From contig CAUYUJ010015826.1 in assembly GCA_963575745.1 (NCBI GenBank), forward strand, positions 336,001-400,000: 64,000 bases of DNA. Direction: 5' to 3'. Below the pieces are notes generated by a model that saw only the letters and a list, made by a program, of their open reading frames with translations, had not been told where the DNA came from and did no database searches. The first letter of the stretch is position 1. Each line of letters starts with the position of its first letter. The translations under genes were made by a program, and so were the position numbers. This document shows, in pieces, positions 21,300 to 33,140 of this stretch. The DNA is from Prorocentrum cordatum (lineage: Eukaryota > Sar > Dinophyceae > Prorocentrales > Prorocentraceae).

Positions 21300-22130
21300 T
21301 GCGCCTGGATTCTAGATAGATTAGGTGTGCATGTCAGCTCTGTAGCTCTTCTACAGCTCGAGGTAAGTTCGGAAAACCGGCAGCACCTGTCAAGATGACA
21401 CTAAACAGTTGATCCCGCCCACATGCTTTTTGACAGCAAGATGTACCCGATCGATATGAGATGGAATCAGATCGAATATGGAGGGAACAAATAGTAGAGC
21501 TCGAACGACCTTTTAAATTTCGAGAACATAATGTTCAACCGACCAAAAGTATGCAGAACTTCCGTCGAGATTTTTCGGGACAACTAGCCCCCGAGCGCGC
21601 CGGGATTACTTGTAACTAGCGTGTTTCATGATTACGTGCCGATTGCTGTGCCGAACAGCCCTAGAGCTTATCTACAGCTGGAGTTGCACTAAGGAAATCA
21701 TCCTCATCTCTTAGAAAGATAGCAGAGTACGAATAGTTTGTTGGTCCTAGCTCTGGTAGCAAACCGAGTTCAGACATTTAGATTCTTGAGACTAGCGCTC
21801 CGATTTTCTTTCGAATGCTCTGCCGAACAGCTCTGTAGCTCATCTGCAGCCCGATTTAAGTTAAGAAAAGACAGCATCCCCTGAAACAAATAGTAGAGTT
21901 CGAATAGGTTTTTGGTTCCAGATCTGGCAGCAGACGGAGTTCAGGCATCTGGATACTTGTAAGTCGCGCTTTTTATGACTACCTTCCGATTGCTGCCGAA
22001 CAGCTCTGCAGCTCATCTGCAGCTCGAGTCGCATTAAGGAAATCATCCTCATTGAAAAGTTAGCAGAGTACGAAGAGGGTCTGCTACCAGATGGAACCAC
22101 AAATCTACTCGGACCCTGCTAGTTTTTTTT
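21300..22130 (-). repeat. ~176-bp satellite, reverse orientation
   Basis: Units read in reverse, for example TGCCGAACAGCTCTG followed by TAGCTCATCTGCAGC at 21820 and again at 21995. Relative to the region after 22140 the family is inverted here, with the switch near 22120-22150. Confidence 0.8.
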
Positions 22131-22917
22131 GAGATGAAGCTTATATTCTTAAGTTCAATCGAGCTGCAGATGAGCTACCGAGCTGTTCGGCACAGCACTT
22201 GGAAGACAATCCAAAGGCGCGCTAGTTCAAGTATCTAGATGCCTGAACTCGGTCTGCTACACGAGCTGGAACAAAACAACTATTCGTACTCTGTTGATTT
22301 TTAAAGAGATAATGATAGTTTGTTCCGACTTCATCCGATTTGTAGGCTGGCTACGGACCTGAAACAAAAACACTTATCGAAGCTGAAGGTAACCAGGTAC
22401 ATTCGCCTACGGTATCGAGGCGTCTGAATTCGGACTGCAACCATAGCTACGACCGGACAACTATTCGCACTGTTTGTATTGTACCAGAGATGATGTGCGT
22501 TTCTGAATTGAATTCCTTCTCCTCCTCCTCCGCCTTCTCTTTCTCCTCTCCCTTCTCCTCCCCTCCTCTTCCTCTTTCATCTGCTTCTTCTCCTCTTTCT
22601 CCTCCTCCTCCTTCTCCTTCTCTTCCTCCTCATCCTCCTCCTCCTCATCATGATCATCGTCGCCCTTCTCCCCTTCCACCCTTCCCCCTCCTGCTCGTCA
22701 TCCTTCTCTTCCTCCTCCCCCTCCTTCTCCTCCTCCTCCTGCTTTCTCCTCCTTCTCATTCTCTTCTCTTTTCCTCAGCCTGCTCCACCTCCTTCTCCTC
22801 CTCACTCCTCTTCTCCTCCACGTCCTCCCCATGAAACCGCACCCTCGCGCGCACGGGATGCGAGATTGCCGCGCCCGCATCCCATTCATGTATGTGGCAA
22901 GGAAGCTCTACGAGTTC

Positions 22918-25900
22918 CCGGCGGTAACCAAGGTTGACGGTCCACCGCCGGTTCCCAGTAATTCCGGCGCGCTGGGGGGCTAGTTGGCCCGAAAAATCTC
23001 GACGGAAGTTTTGCATAATTTTGGTCGGTTGAAAATTACGTTCTCGAAATTTGACCATTCGTTAGAGCTCTAATATTTTTCCCAAAATTCGATCTTATTC
23101 CCGCCCGCCAATTCAATTTCATTTCGATCGGGTACATATTATTGTCAAAGTGCCTTCAGGCGGGATCGGCTGTTCAATGGCATCTTGGCAGGTGCTGTCG
23201 GTTTTCTGAATTCAACTCGAGCTGTAGAAGAGCTACAGAGCTGACAGGCACACCTAATATATCTAGAATCATAAGGCGCGCTAGTCTCAAGTAGCTAGAT
23301 GTCCGAACTCGGTCTGCTACCAGAGCTAGGACCAACAAACTATTCGTACCCTGCTAATTTTTCAAAAGATGAGGATGATTTCCTTAATGCAAGTCAAGCT
23401 GTAGATAAGCTCCAGAGCTGTTCGGCACAGCAATCGGAAGGTAATCATATAAAACGCTAGTTGCAAGTATCCAGATGCCTGAACTTGGTCTGCTACCAGA
23501 TCTGGAACCAAAAACCTATTCGAACACTGCTAATCTTTAGGAGATGATGCTTATTTCTGAACTTAAATCAGGCTGCATATGAGCTAAATAGCTGTTCGGC
23601 ACATCGCTCGAAAGGAAATCCAGAGGAACGCTCGTCTCAAGTATCCAGATGTCCGAACTCGGTCTGCTGCAAGAGCTAGGACCTGTAATATATTCGTACT
23701 CTGCTAATTTTTCAAGATATGATGATTTCCTTACTGCAAGTCAAGCTGTAGATAAGCTCCGGAGCTGTTCGGCGCAGCAAACGGGATGTAATCATGAAAC
23801 ACGCTAGTTACAAGTATCTAGATGCCTGAACTCGGTCTGCTACCAGATCTGGAGCCAAACTCCTAGTCGGACTTTGTTTTTTTGGAGATGCTGCCTATTT
23901 TCTTAACTCATAGAGCTGCAGATGAGCATCAAAGCTGTTCGGCAGAGCACTTGCAAGAAAATCAAGAGGCGCGTTAGCTCAAGTATCTAGATGCCTGAAC
24001 TCGGTCTGCTACACGAGCTGGAACGAAACATCTATTTGTACTCTTCTATTTCAAGAGGTAATGGTAGTTTTCCCTACTTCATCCGATCTGTAGGCTGGCT
24101 ACGGACCTGAAAACACTTGTCGAAGCTGAAGGTAACCAGGTACATTCGCTTACAGTATCGAGGCGTCTGAATTCGGACTGCAACCACAGCTACGACTGGA
24201 CAACTATTCGCACTGTAAATATTTTACCAGAGATGATGTGCGTTTCTGAATTGAATTCCTTTTCCTCCTCCTCCGCCTTCTCTTTCGCCTCTCCCTTCTC
24301 CTCCCCCTCCTCTTCCTCTTTCATCTGCTTCTTCTCCTCTTTCTCCTCCTCCTCCTTCCTCCTCCTCCTCCTCCTCATCATCATCATCATCGTCCCCCTT
24401 CTCCCCTCCACCCTTCTCCTTCCTGCTCGTCATCCTTCTCTTCCTCCTCCCCCTCCTACTCTTCCTCTTGCTTTCTCCTCCTTCTCATTCTCTTCGTCAG
24501 CCTCCTCCACCTTCTTCTCCTCCTCACTCCTTCTTCTCCTCCACGTCCTCCCCATGAAACCGCACCCTCGCGAGCACGGGGTGCGAGATTGCCGCGACCG
24601 CATCCTATTCATGTATGTGGCAAAGAAGCTCTACGAGTTCCCGGCGGTAGCCAAGGTTGATGGTTCACCGCCGGCTCCCAGTTGGCCCACCCGGTTTGGG
24701 CGGACACTGTGATGACCTGGGGTCGGTTTTTGGAGATTCTGAAAGATTTGACCATTCTTTTCGAGAACAGGTATTCTTCGCACCTGTAGTGGGTTATGCC
24801 GCGTTTGCCAGTCAAATTTTCAGGCCTGTAGCTTCAGTATTCCTATCGAAACATTTGGGGCAACCGACGCCGTATAAAACCCGAACAAAAATACATGTGG
24901 TTAGTTTTCAAATTTACTTTTAAGAGCACGGTCTCCTCGCAATATGAGCAATGATTTGCGTATTAAGAGCTCTACGAAGCTTCTGGCAGTAATCTGGTTG
25001 GCGGCTTACCGCCGGCTCCCATTTGGTCCACCCGGCCCGGGCGGACAATGTGGTGACCTGGCGTCGGTTTTTTGGAGATTGTGAGAGATTGACCCGTGGA
25101 GCTTCTCTAAAAACGAAGCGGCGGAGCTAGAGAGTAATTCTGGCGCGCTGTTGGGCTAGTTGGCCCGGAAAATGTCAATTGATTTTTTACCTATTTAAAA
25201 TTACATGGTCGACATTCGACCATTCGTTCGAGTTCTAGTATTCTGTTACCCCCATATTCGATCTTATTCCAGATCGATATCCCAATCTCAGGTCGATCGG
25301 GTAGATATTACTATCAAAAAACATGTGGGCGGGATCGGCTGCGTAGTGTTATCTGGGCAGGTGCTGTCGGTTCTCTTAACTTAATTCGAGCTGGGGATGA
25401 GCTACATAACTGTTCGGCACAGCAATCGAAAGGCAATCATCCGGCGCGCTAGTCTCAAGTATATGGATGCCCGAAATCGGTCTGCTACTAGAGCACGGAC
25501 CAAATAACTATTCGTACGCTGCTAATTCTCTCAAGAGATGATGTTGATTCTTGGAACTCTACTCGAGCTACGGATGAGCAACACAGCTGTTCGGCACAGC
25601 AATCGAACAGGAATGGTCAGAAACTCCAGTATCATGTATCTAGATGCCCGAACCCGGTGTGCTAGCAGAGCTGAAACCAAAACACTATCCGCATTATGAT
25701 CAAAATTATAGAGATATTTACATTTTTTGACTTAGCTCGAGCAGCAGATGGGCTACATAACTGTTCGGTACAGCGTGATCAGCCGTGCTAGTATCAAGTA
25801 TCTAGATGCCTAAACTCGGTCTCTTACCAGAGCTAGAACCACAAACCATATTCATACTCTGCTAATTGGTGAAGAGCTCATGATAGTTATGTCTACTTTA

Positions 25901-28849
25901 TTCGAACTGTAGGCTGTTTATGGAGCTGAAAAGCACTTTACGAAGCAGACTGTCACCAGGTACATTGGCCTACGGTATCGAGACGTCTTGATTTGGCTAG
26001 CTCCGATTGGACAAGTATTCACATTATATACATATATACGTATATATTATGAAAAAAGGATGTGCGTTTTCTGAATTGAATGTGAGATCTAGGCCAGCTG
26101 AGGAGCTGAGATGCAGTCTAATCGACAGAGACTACCGCAGAGCATCAGTCTACCGTCTAGACGTATGAGATCGGTCTGCTACCAAATAGCACCCATTTTT
26201 TACAGGCCGCTGCACAGGAGTTCCCTCCTCCTGCTCCTCCTCTTCCTCCGTTTCCTTTTCCGCTCCGCCTCTTCCTTCTCTTTCTCGTCCTCCTTCTCCT
26301 GCTCCTCCTCCTCCTCCTCCTCCTCTTCCTCCTTCTCTTCCTTCCATTTGCTTCTTCTCCTCTTTCTGTTCCTCCTCGTTTTCTTCCTGTTCGTCCTCCT
26401 GTTCCTCCTCCTCCTCCTCCTCCTCATCATCATCATCATCATCCTCCCTTTTCCCTCTTCACCATTCCCCTTCATCCTGCTCGTCATCCGCCTCCTATTT
26501 TTCCTTCTCTTCCTTCTCCTCTTCCTGCTCCTTCTCCTCCTCCTGCTTCTCTTCCTCAGCCTCCTTCACCTTCTTCCCTTCCTCACTCATTCTTCTCCAC
26601 GCCCTCCTTCATGAAACCGCACCCTCGCGCGCGCAGAACGCGAGATTGCCGCGCCCGCATGCCATTCATGTATGTCGCAAAGAAACCTACGAGTTCCCGG
26701 CGGTAACCAAGGTTGACGGTTTACCGCCGGCTCCCAGTTGAACATTCGTTTCAAGAACCAGTATTTTTCTCACGTGTAGTGTGTTATTGCGCGTCTGCCT
26801 GTGCAAATCTCAGGCCCGTAGCTGCAACATAATTATCACAAGACGTGGAGGAACCCACTTCGTATAAAACCGGAAAAAAATACATTCTTCCAGTTTTAAA
26901 GTTAACATGCGAGACAGCTCTCCCCCTATATTCTGAGCACTGATACGCGCGTTGAGAGCTCTACGAGGGCCCCGGCGGTAATCTTGTTGACGGTTTACCG
27001 CCGGCTCCCAGTTGGCCCACCCGGCCCGGGCGGACAATGTGGTTGCTTGGAGATATGCGAGAATATATTGCACGAGTATTGGTAGAGTTGTGTGCGTGAT
27101 AGTTTTTTCCTGTATTAAACCGTGATCATGTTTAACCACAAGTATTTTTGTGCATCTGTAGTGCGTTTTGATGCGTGTGCTAGTAAGTTTTCTAAGATCG
27201 TGGTACCTGCAATATTGTTGTTAAAAGACTGTGGAACTGACTTCGTATCAACCCCCAAAAATAAATTCTGCGAGTTCTCCAGCTGATATTGAAGGAAGCT
27301 CTGTCCTCGTAATCTGGGCACAAATTTGCATGTTTTGAGCTCTACGAGGGTCTCGGCGGTAACCTGCTTGACGGTTTACCGCCGCCTCCCAGTTGGCCCG
27401 ACAAAAATTCGACTGATGTTTTTCATAATTTTGGCCGGTTCAACATTATTTGTTTTCGAAATTTGAACATTCGTTGAAGCCCTCGCATTTTTCCTCCCAT
27501 ATTCGATTTTTTTCCCGCTCGCTATCTTAATATCAAGTCGATCTGGTAGGTATTACTGTCAACATGCATGTGGCGGGATCGCCTTTTAAATGTCGTCTTC
27601 GCAGGTGCTGTCAGTTTTCTTAATTTAACTCGAGTTGTAGATCAGCTACAGAGCTGACAAGCACACCTAAGCCATATAGAATCATCAGGCACGCTAGTCT
27701 GAAGTATCCAGATGCCCGAACTCGGTCTGCTACCAGAGCGAGGACTAAACAAATATTCGTACCTCCTTTTTTCAGACATGTTCATGAATTTCTGAATGCA
27801 ACTCGAGCTGCATATAAGCTATACAGCTGTTCGGCACAGAAATCGAAAGGGACTCATCAGAAGCGCTAGTTCGAAGTATCTAGATGCCCGAACTCGGTCT
27901 GCTACCAGAGCTGGAACCAAAGAACTATTCGTACTCTGCCATTTTTAAGAGATGATGATCATTTTCTTAGCTTAAGTCGAGCTGCAGATGAGCTACATAC
28001 CTGGTCGGCAGCAAACGAACGGGAATCAAGAAACAGCACTTGTCTTAAGTATGTAGAGGCCTGAACTCGGTCTGCTACCAGAGCTGGAACCCCAAACATT
28101 ATTTTGGATTTTAAGAGATAATGTTAGTTTTTGTTTCTACTCGAGCTATAGGCTGGCTACGGAACTGGAAAGCAATTCTCGAAGCAGAAGGTCACCACAT
28201 ACATTCGCCTACGGTAGCGAATTCGGCCTGCAACCACAGCTACGACTGGACACGTATTCGCATTTTGAATATTTTACCAGAGATGATGTGCGTTTTCGGA
28301 ATTGAGTTCGAGATCTAGGCCATGCAATGCTGCGAAGCATCAATCTACAGTCTAGACGCGTGAGATCGGTCTGCTACGAGAGCTGCGACCAAATAGCTAT
28401 TTGCATTTTTCATGCTTAGAGACCGCTCAACAGGAAATCATCAGACAGTCGCATATAGTATCGAAGCGTCTGAGATTGGTCTGCCACCAGAGCTACAACT
28501 GAGCACTCTGCAATATTTGGTGAGAGATAATATATGTTTTTTTTGTTCTCAGTTCGAGCTGTAGCCTGCTCCTTCTTTTTCTCCTTCCTGCCCCGCTTTC
28601 TTCCTTCTCCTCCTCCTGCTGCTCCTACCCTTCCTCGTCCTTCTCCTCCTCCTCCTCCTTCGCCTCCTTCTCCTCCGCCTCCTCCTTTTCTTCTACTTCT
28701 TCCTCCTCTCCCCTTTTCTTCCTCCTCCTGCTCCTCCCCCTCATCCCCTTCCTTCTCCTCATCCTCCTCCTCTTCCTCCTCCATCTGTTCCTTCTCCTCT
28801 TTCTCCTCCTTCTTTTCTTCCTCATCCTTATCCTCCTCCTGATCATCAC

Positions 28850-28902
<53 letters not shown>

Positions 28903-30262
28903 ACATCAACATCAACATCAACATCATCATCGTCCCCTTCTCCCCCTCCACCCTTTCCCCTCCTGCTCGTCATCCTCCTCTTCCTCCTCCCTCTCTTTCT
29001 CCTCCTCCTGCTCCTTCTCGTCCTCCACCTTCTCTTACGCAGCCTCCTCCACCTCCTTTTCCTCCTCACTCCTTCTTCTCCTCCACGTCCTCCTCCATGA
29101 AACCGCACCCTCGCGCGCGCGGAATTCGAGATTGCCGCGCCCGCATCCCATTGATGTGTATCGCAAGGAAGCTCTACGAGTTCCTGGCGGTAACCAAGGT
29201 TGACGGTTTACCACCGGCTCCCAGTTGGCCCACCCGGCCCGGGCGGACAATGTGTCAATTTGGGGTCGGTTTTTTGGAGATTGTTAGAGATTTGGAAGTT
29301 CGTTTTGGAAATTTGGATTTCTGTAACGCGAAGTGGGTTGTGCCGCGTTTGCCTGTGAAATCCCCATGTTTGTAGCTCCAATATTACTGTCAAAAAACGT
29401 GGAGGAACCATCGGCCGTCGGGATGCATTTTCCGAGATGATAGTGGTCTCGTGCACTTTACTCAAGCAGGAAGCAAGCTACACATCTCCAGTATTTTCTG
29501 TACCTGTAGTAGGCTATGGCGCGTCAGCCTGTTGAATTCTCAGCTCTGTAGCTGTAATATTATCATTAGCGCACTTGACGGAACCAATTCATAAAACACC
29601 AAGAAAATAGATTTTCGAGTTTTTAAGCTGATACTGAAGTGAGCTCTCTCGTCGTACTCTGAGCACTCATTCGCGTTTCGAGAGCTCTACGAGGGTCCCG
29701 GCGGTAACCTGGTTGACGGTTTACCGCCGGCTCCCAGTTGGCCCACCCCGCCCGGGCGGACAATGTGATGACCCGGGGTCAGTTATTTGGAGATTGTGAG
29801 AGATTTGGAAGTTCGTTTTGGAAATCTGGATTTTTGTAACGTGAAGCGGGTTGTGCTAACGTGAAGCGGGTTGTGCCGCGTCTGCCTGTGAAATCCCCAT
29901 GTTTGTAGCTCCAATATTACTGCCAAAAAACGTGGAGGAACCATCGGCCGTCGGTATGCATTTTCCGATATGATAGTGGTCTCGTGCACTTAACTCAAGC
30001 AGGGAGCAAGCTACACATCTCCAGTATTTTCTGTTCCTGTAGTAGGTTATGGCGCGTCAGCCTGTTGAATTCTCAGCTCTGTAGCTGTAATATTATCATT
30101 AGCGCACTTTACGGAACCAACTCATAAAACACCAAGAAAATAAATTTTCGAGTTTTTTAGCTGACACTGAAGTGAGCTCTCTCGTCGTACTCTGAGCACC
30201 AATTCGCGTTTCGAGAGCTCTACGAGGGTCCCGGCGGTAACCTGGTTGACGGTTTACCGCCG
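22918..30262 (+). repeat. Nine copies of a GGCGGTAA...TTACCGCC hairpin block
   Basis: A short inverted repeat (GGCGGTAA, ~13-base spacer, TTACCGCC) occurs near 22919, 24643, 24987, 26699, 26974, 27354, 29187, 29700 and 30234, usually followed by GGCTCCCAGTTGGCCCACCC. Some copies have stem changes on one or both sides (for example GGCGGT/ACCGCC at 24643). Confidence 0.75.
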
Positions 30263-30285
30263 GCTCCCAGTTGGCCCGCCCGATG
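29285..30285 (+). repeat. Recent ~513-bp tandem duplication
   Basis: 29294 onward and 29807 onward share GGAAGTTCGTTTTGGAAAT and then run nearly identically for about 480 bp, ending with the hairpin block. The second copy has an extra internal repeat of CTAACGTGAAGCGGGTTGTG. Confidence 0.85.
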
Positions 30286-30517
30286 ATGTTGATGATGACG
30301 ATGATGATGTTGATGATGCCGACGGTGATGGTGATGATGATGATGTTGATGATGATGACGATGATGATGATGGTGGTGGTGATGATGATGTTGATGATGA
30401 TGCTGATGCTGATGATGATGACGATGATGATGATGACGATGATGATGATGTTGCTGCTGTTGATGATGATGATGGTGGTGATGATGATGATGGTGATGGT
30501 GATGGTGATGGTGATGG

Positions 30518-30567
<50 letters not shown>

Positions 30568-30968
30568 CATGATGATGCTCATGCTGATGCTGATGCTGAT
30601 GCTGATGCTGATGCTGATGCTGATGCTGATGCTGATGCTGATGCTTCTGATGATGATGATGATGCTGATGATGCTGATGATGATGATGAGGAGGAGGAGG
30701 AGGATGAGGAGTAGGAGGAGGACGCCAAGGAGTAGGCGGAGGAGGAAAAAAGAGGAGGAGTAGGAGGAGGAGGAGGAGAGGAGGGAGGAGGAGGAGGGGG
30801 ACGGAGGAGGAGGAGGAGGAGGAGGAGGAGGAGGAGGAGGAGGAGGAGGGGGAGGAGGAGGGGGACGGAGGGGGAGCAGGAGGAGGAGGAGGAGGAGGAG
30901 GAGGAGGCTCGGAGGAGGAGGGGGACGGAGGAGGAGGAGGAGGAGGAGGAGGAGGAGGAGGATTCGAT
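30286..30968 (+). repeat. (GATGAT/GATGCT)n then (GAG)n microsatellite
   Basis: 30286-30690 is GAT-type, with GCTGAT hexamers at 30585-30650; 30690-30960 is GAG-type. Poly-His, poly-Asp, poly-Met and poly-Ser frames come only from these repeats. The run ends in GATTCGATTCGATTCG. Confidence 0.95.
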
Positions 30969-31334
30969 TCGATTCGAAAGCATTAGGGACCAGTTCATCG
31001 ATCTTTGACTGCATCGCGACAGACAGCCACGCCGCTTAAATATGGAATGGAAGCAAGGCGAGGCCCGCCTCCGAATGCTTGCTGGCTGGGCCGTGCCTGA
31101 CGAAATTCTCTTGTCGACAATACGGAGTGGAAGCAAGGCGAGGCCCGCCCCCGAACGAATACGGAGCGGAAGGCGCAACTTCCAGGGTTAGAAAACGCCA
31201 TGGTCCTATGCAGCATAGCTGCCAACTCTCTCGACTTTCAGTCGTGGCCCTGCGGCGGCCACATCGCCGCTAGTCCGCGGGGAGCGATTCGGCGTGGAAG
31301 TCCACGCGTCGACCCCGCTGGAACTAGCAGCACT
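30969..31334. other. LINE left flank with a short direct repeat
   Basis: GGAAGCAAGGCGAGGCCCGCC occurs at ~31048 and ~31129. The stretch 31077-31105 (GGGCCGTGCCTGACGAAA in it) is repeated at 35868-35897 on the other side of the LINE, in the same orientation. No gene recognised. Confidence 0.6.
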
Positions 31335-31504
31335 TCAAGACTTGGATCCCTTCCCCGCCCATGACGACGACGACGACAACTCCCCCCCCCCGTCCTTCTC
31401 CTCCGCATGCAAGGCCGCCAAAAAATTCTTGGCTGGCTGACCTAGCACGCCGCTGGCCACAAGCTCACGATATCGAGCACTCGTGGCAAAAGCCTCAGGG
31501 ATGG

Positions 31505-32218
31505 TCACGCGCGCTCCAGTGCCGCCGCAATCTGACGCTCGAGAGGACCCTTCGGCGCAGTCCCCACCATCTGTACGGCCTTGCACTCCGCGAGCGCCAA
31601 GTCCATCATCGTGTTCACCGCCTGCGCCTCGGGGTTGGGACCCAGCGCCAGCGTCAGCTTGACTTTGCCCTGCATCCGCTTGCTGCCAGGGCCGCGCGGG
31701 GCCTGTACGGTGAACCGCCTGACCAACGAGGCCATGTATTGCGGCGTCTGGTCCTTGAGATACTTCTGGAAGAACTCCGTGGCGGCCTTCTGCACCTGAT
31801 CCGATCCCTGCGTCATCATGGCGCGCACCGAGAGGAAGAACACTGTGATAAACGGAGGCCCTGGACTGGCGAGATCGACCTCCTCGCCCGCCTCCTTGCG
31901 ATCGTGAATCTTCTTGACCGTGTCCGAGTAGAACTTGTTGGCCGCCAGGCCGCTCTTGGCCAGGTACGATTCGCTCGGCACCAGGAAGGTCGACAGCACG
32001 ACGGACGAGAGCACAGCCTGCTCGCGAGCGGTAGCCAGTGAAAGCGCCGCCACCTTGCGAAGAAGTGATTGCTCTCCTTTGCCGTTGCCCTTCGCCTGCG
32101 AGCCGGCGCTGTCGGCGGATTCTGCGGCGGCCCGCTTGGGCGCAATGACCACGCCAGCCCAGGGAGGAAGCTCGTCCACGCCGAACATCGCCGCGTCCAG
32201 CTCGATCGCAGGGGGCAT
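31505..32218 (-). CDS. Hypothetical protein next to the LINE
   Basis: 237 residues from the ATG at 32218, a few bases after the last LINE zinc finger and in another frame. Composition is protein-like: helical stretches (LLRKVAALSLATAREQAVL), a middle part around KFYSDTVKKIHDRKEAGEEV, and an Ala/Glu-rich end. It stops at 31505; immediately afterwards another frame reads RVTIPEAFATSARYRELVAS to ~31335, suggesting a one-base break near 31510. An in-frame TAA lies upstream of the start. I do not recognise the family. It may be a retroelement-encoded accessory protein because of its position, or an unrelated host fragment. Confidence 0.5.
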   Translation of the reverse strand: MPPAIELDAAMFGVDELPPWAGVVIAPKRAAAESADSAGSQAKGNGKGEQSLLRKVAALSLATAREQAVLSSVVLSTFLVPSESYLAKSGLAANKFYSDTVKKIHDRKEAGEEVDLASPGPPFITVFFLSVRAMMTQGSDQVQKAATEFFQKYLKDQTPQYMASLVRRFTVQAPRGPGSKRMQGKVKLTLALGPNPEAQAVNTMMDLALAECKAVQMVGTAPKGPLERQIAAALERA

Positions 32219-32225
32219 GCTGGAG

Positions 32226-33140
32226 ATGACTGAGGGCGTGTCGATTGTACTCTGAAAGCCTTAGGAATGTCGAGCCACAAACTCTGCACTGAATGTTGTC
32301 AGGGACCTGGAGCTCCGCGAGGGTAGAGGCTTTGTTTCGTAGACATCGTCCGTGATGAAGGGCCCCTTCGAGATGTTTGCAAGCCGTGAGCCTCTCGCCA
32401 AAGACTTCCTCACAGAGGGCGCATTGATTCGTTAAAGTGATAGCATGCGATAGTTTCACACTATTATGTACAATGCGAATATGATTGGCTAGGCCTGACC
32501 TACATGTAAAAGTGGCACCACAGGGACCTGACGAGTCGTCCCATGGGCAAACATGACAGCGTTCAGTTAAAAGGGCACTAACTTCCGCTTCCTCTGGGGA
32601 TCCAGTGAGGGGCTCACACGGGATATTCACAGAAAGGGCGGAGCTTCGAAGAATCGAGACGTCAATTCGCTTAAACCTGTCCGAGAACTCGGAAAGAAAC
32701 AAGTTTTTAACCCTCCCGCGGACATCCTGCCACAGGTCGGCTGCTTCCTCGGACACAAGCACAAGCTGCTCAATGTCCTCGTGCACTCTCAAAGCCCACG
32801 GATTCGCATCAGGTCGAATCGAACAAAACTCGCCGAAAACGTCCTCGCCCAAAAACTTGCCGAACCATGCTCCTATCAGCTGTCTGTGAGATTCGGGAAA
32901 GGCACAAATGTTTTGAAACCACTTAAGCCTACGCACTCGGAGCTCGGTGCCGAGAGGAATGATCTTCCAGTAATCGAGCACTTGCTGGGAGGTCAAACAG
33001 CGAACATGATGCGCGTCTTCCCAGCTCGCTCGACCTCTCATGGCACGTCTACAAAGTCCAGCAACCGCAAGTTCTAAGTTACGAAGCTGACCTGCGCTCG
33101 GGATAAAGCATTCCACTGCAGAGAGAGAGAGAGAGAGAGA
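32226..33140 (-). pseudogene. LINE ORF2 C-terminal region with three C2H2 zinc fingers
   Basis: Open within a longer minus-strand frame (33173-31335). After a region containing RVRRLKWFQNICAFPESHRQ come three Cys/His clusters: CHVC...HIRIVH, CALC...HLEGALHH, and CRVCGSTF...HALSH (C-X2-C-X12-H-X3-H). C-terminal zinc fingers after the RT are typical of many LINE ORF2 proteins, where they contact nucleic acid. The first ~15 codons of the frame come from a (GA)n run and the shifted RT frame. The remainder after 32226 is probably out of frame. Confidence 0.65.

Larger units (their letters stand above)
22140..30285 (+). repeat. Higher-order array: 176-bp satellite, polypyrimidine tracts, conserved blocks
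   Basis: The satellite unit carries GAGCTGTTCGGCACAGCA, AAGTATCTAGATGCCTGAAC and TATTCGTACTCTGCTAA. The last motif recurs near 23341, 23517 and 23693, giving ~176 bp. Four composite units each run satellite, then a CTC-rich tract (22500-22810, 24250-24550, 26220-26600, 28560-29090), then a block starting CCATGAAACCGCACCCTCGC (22829, 24552, 26610, 29096; spacing about 1.7, 2.1 and 2.5 kb). An (ATC)n run lies at 28845-28935. Long frames here are tract artefacts; I see no gene. Confidence 0.9.
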
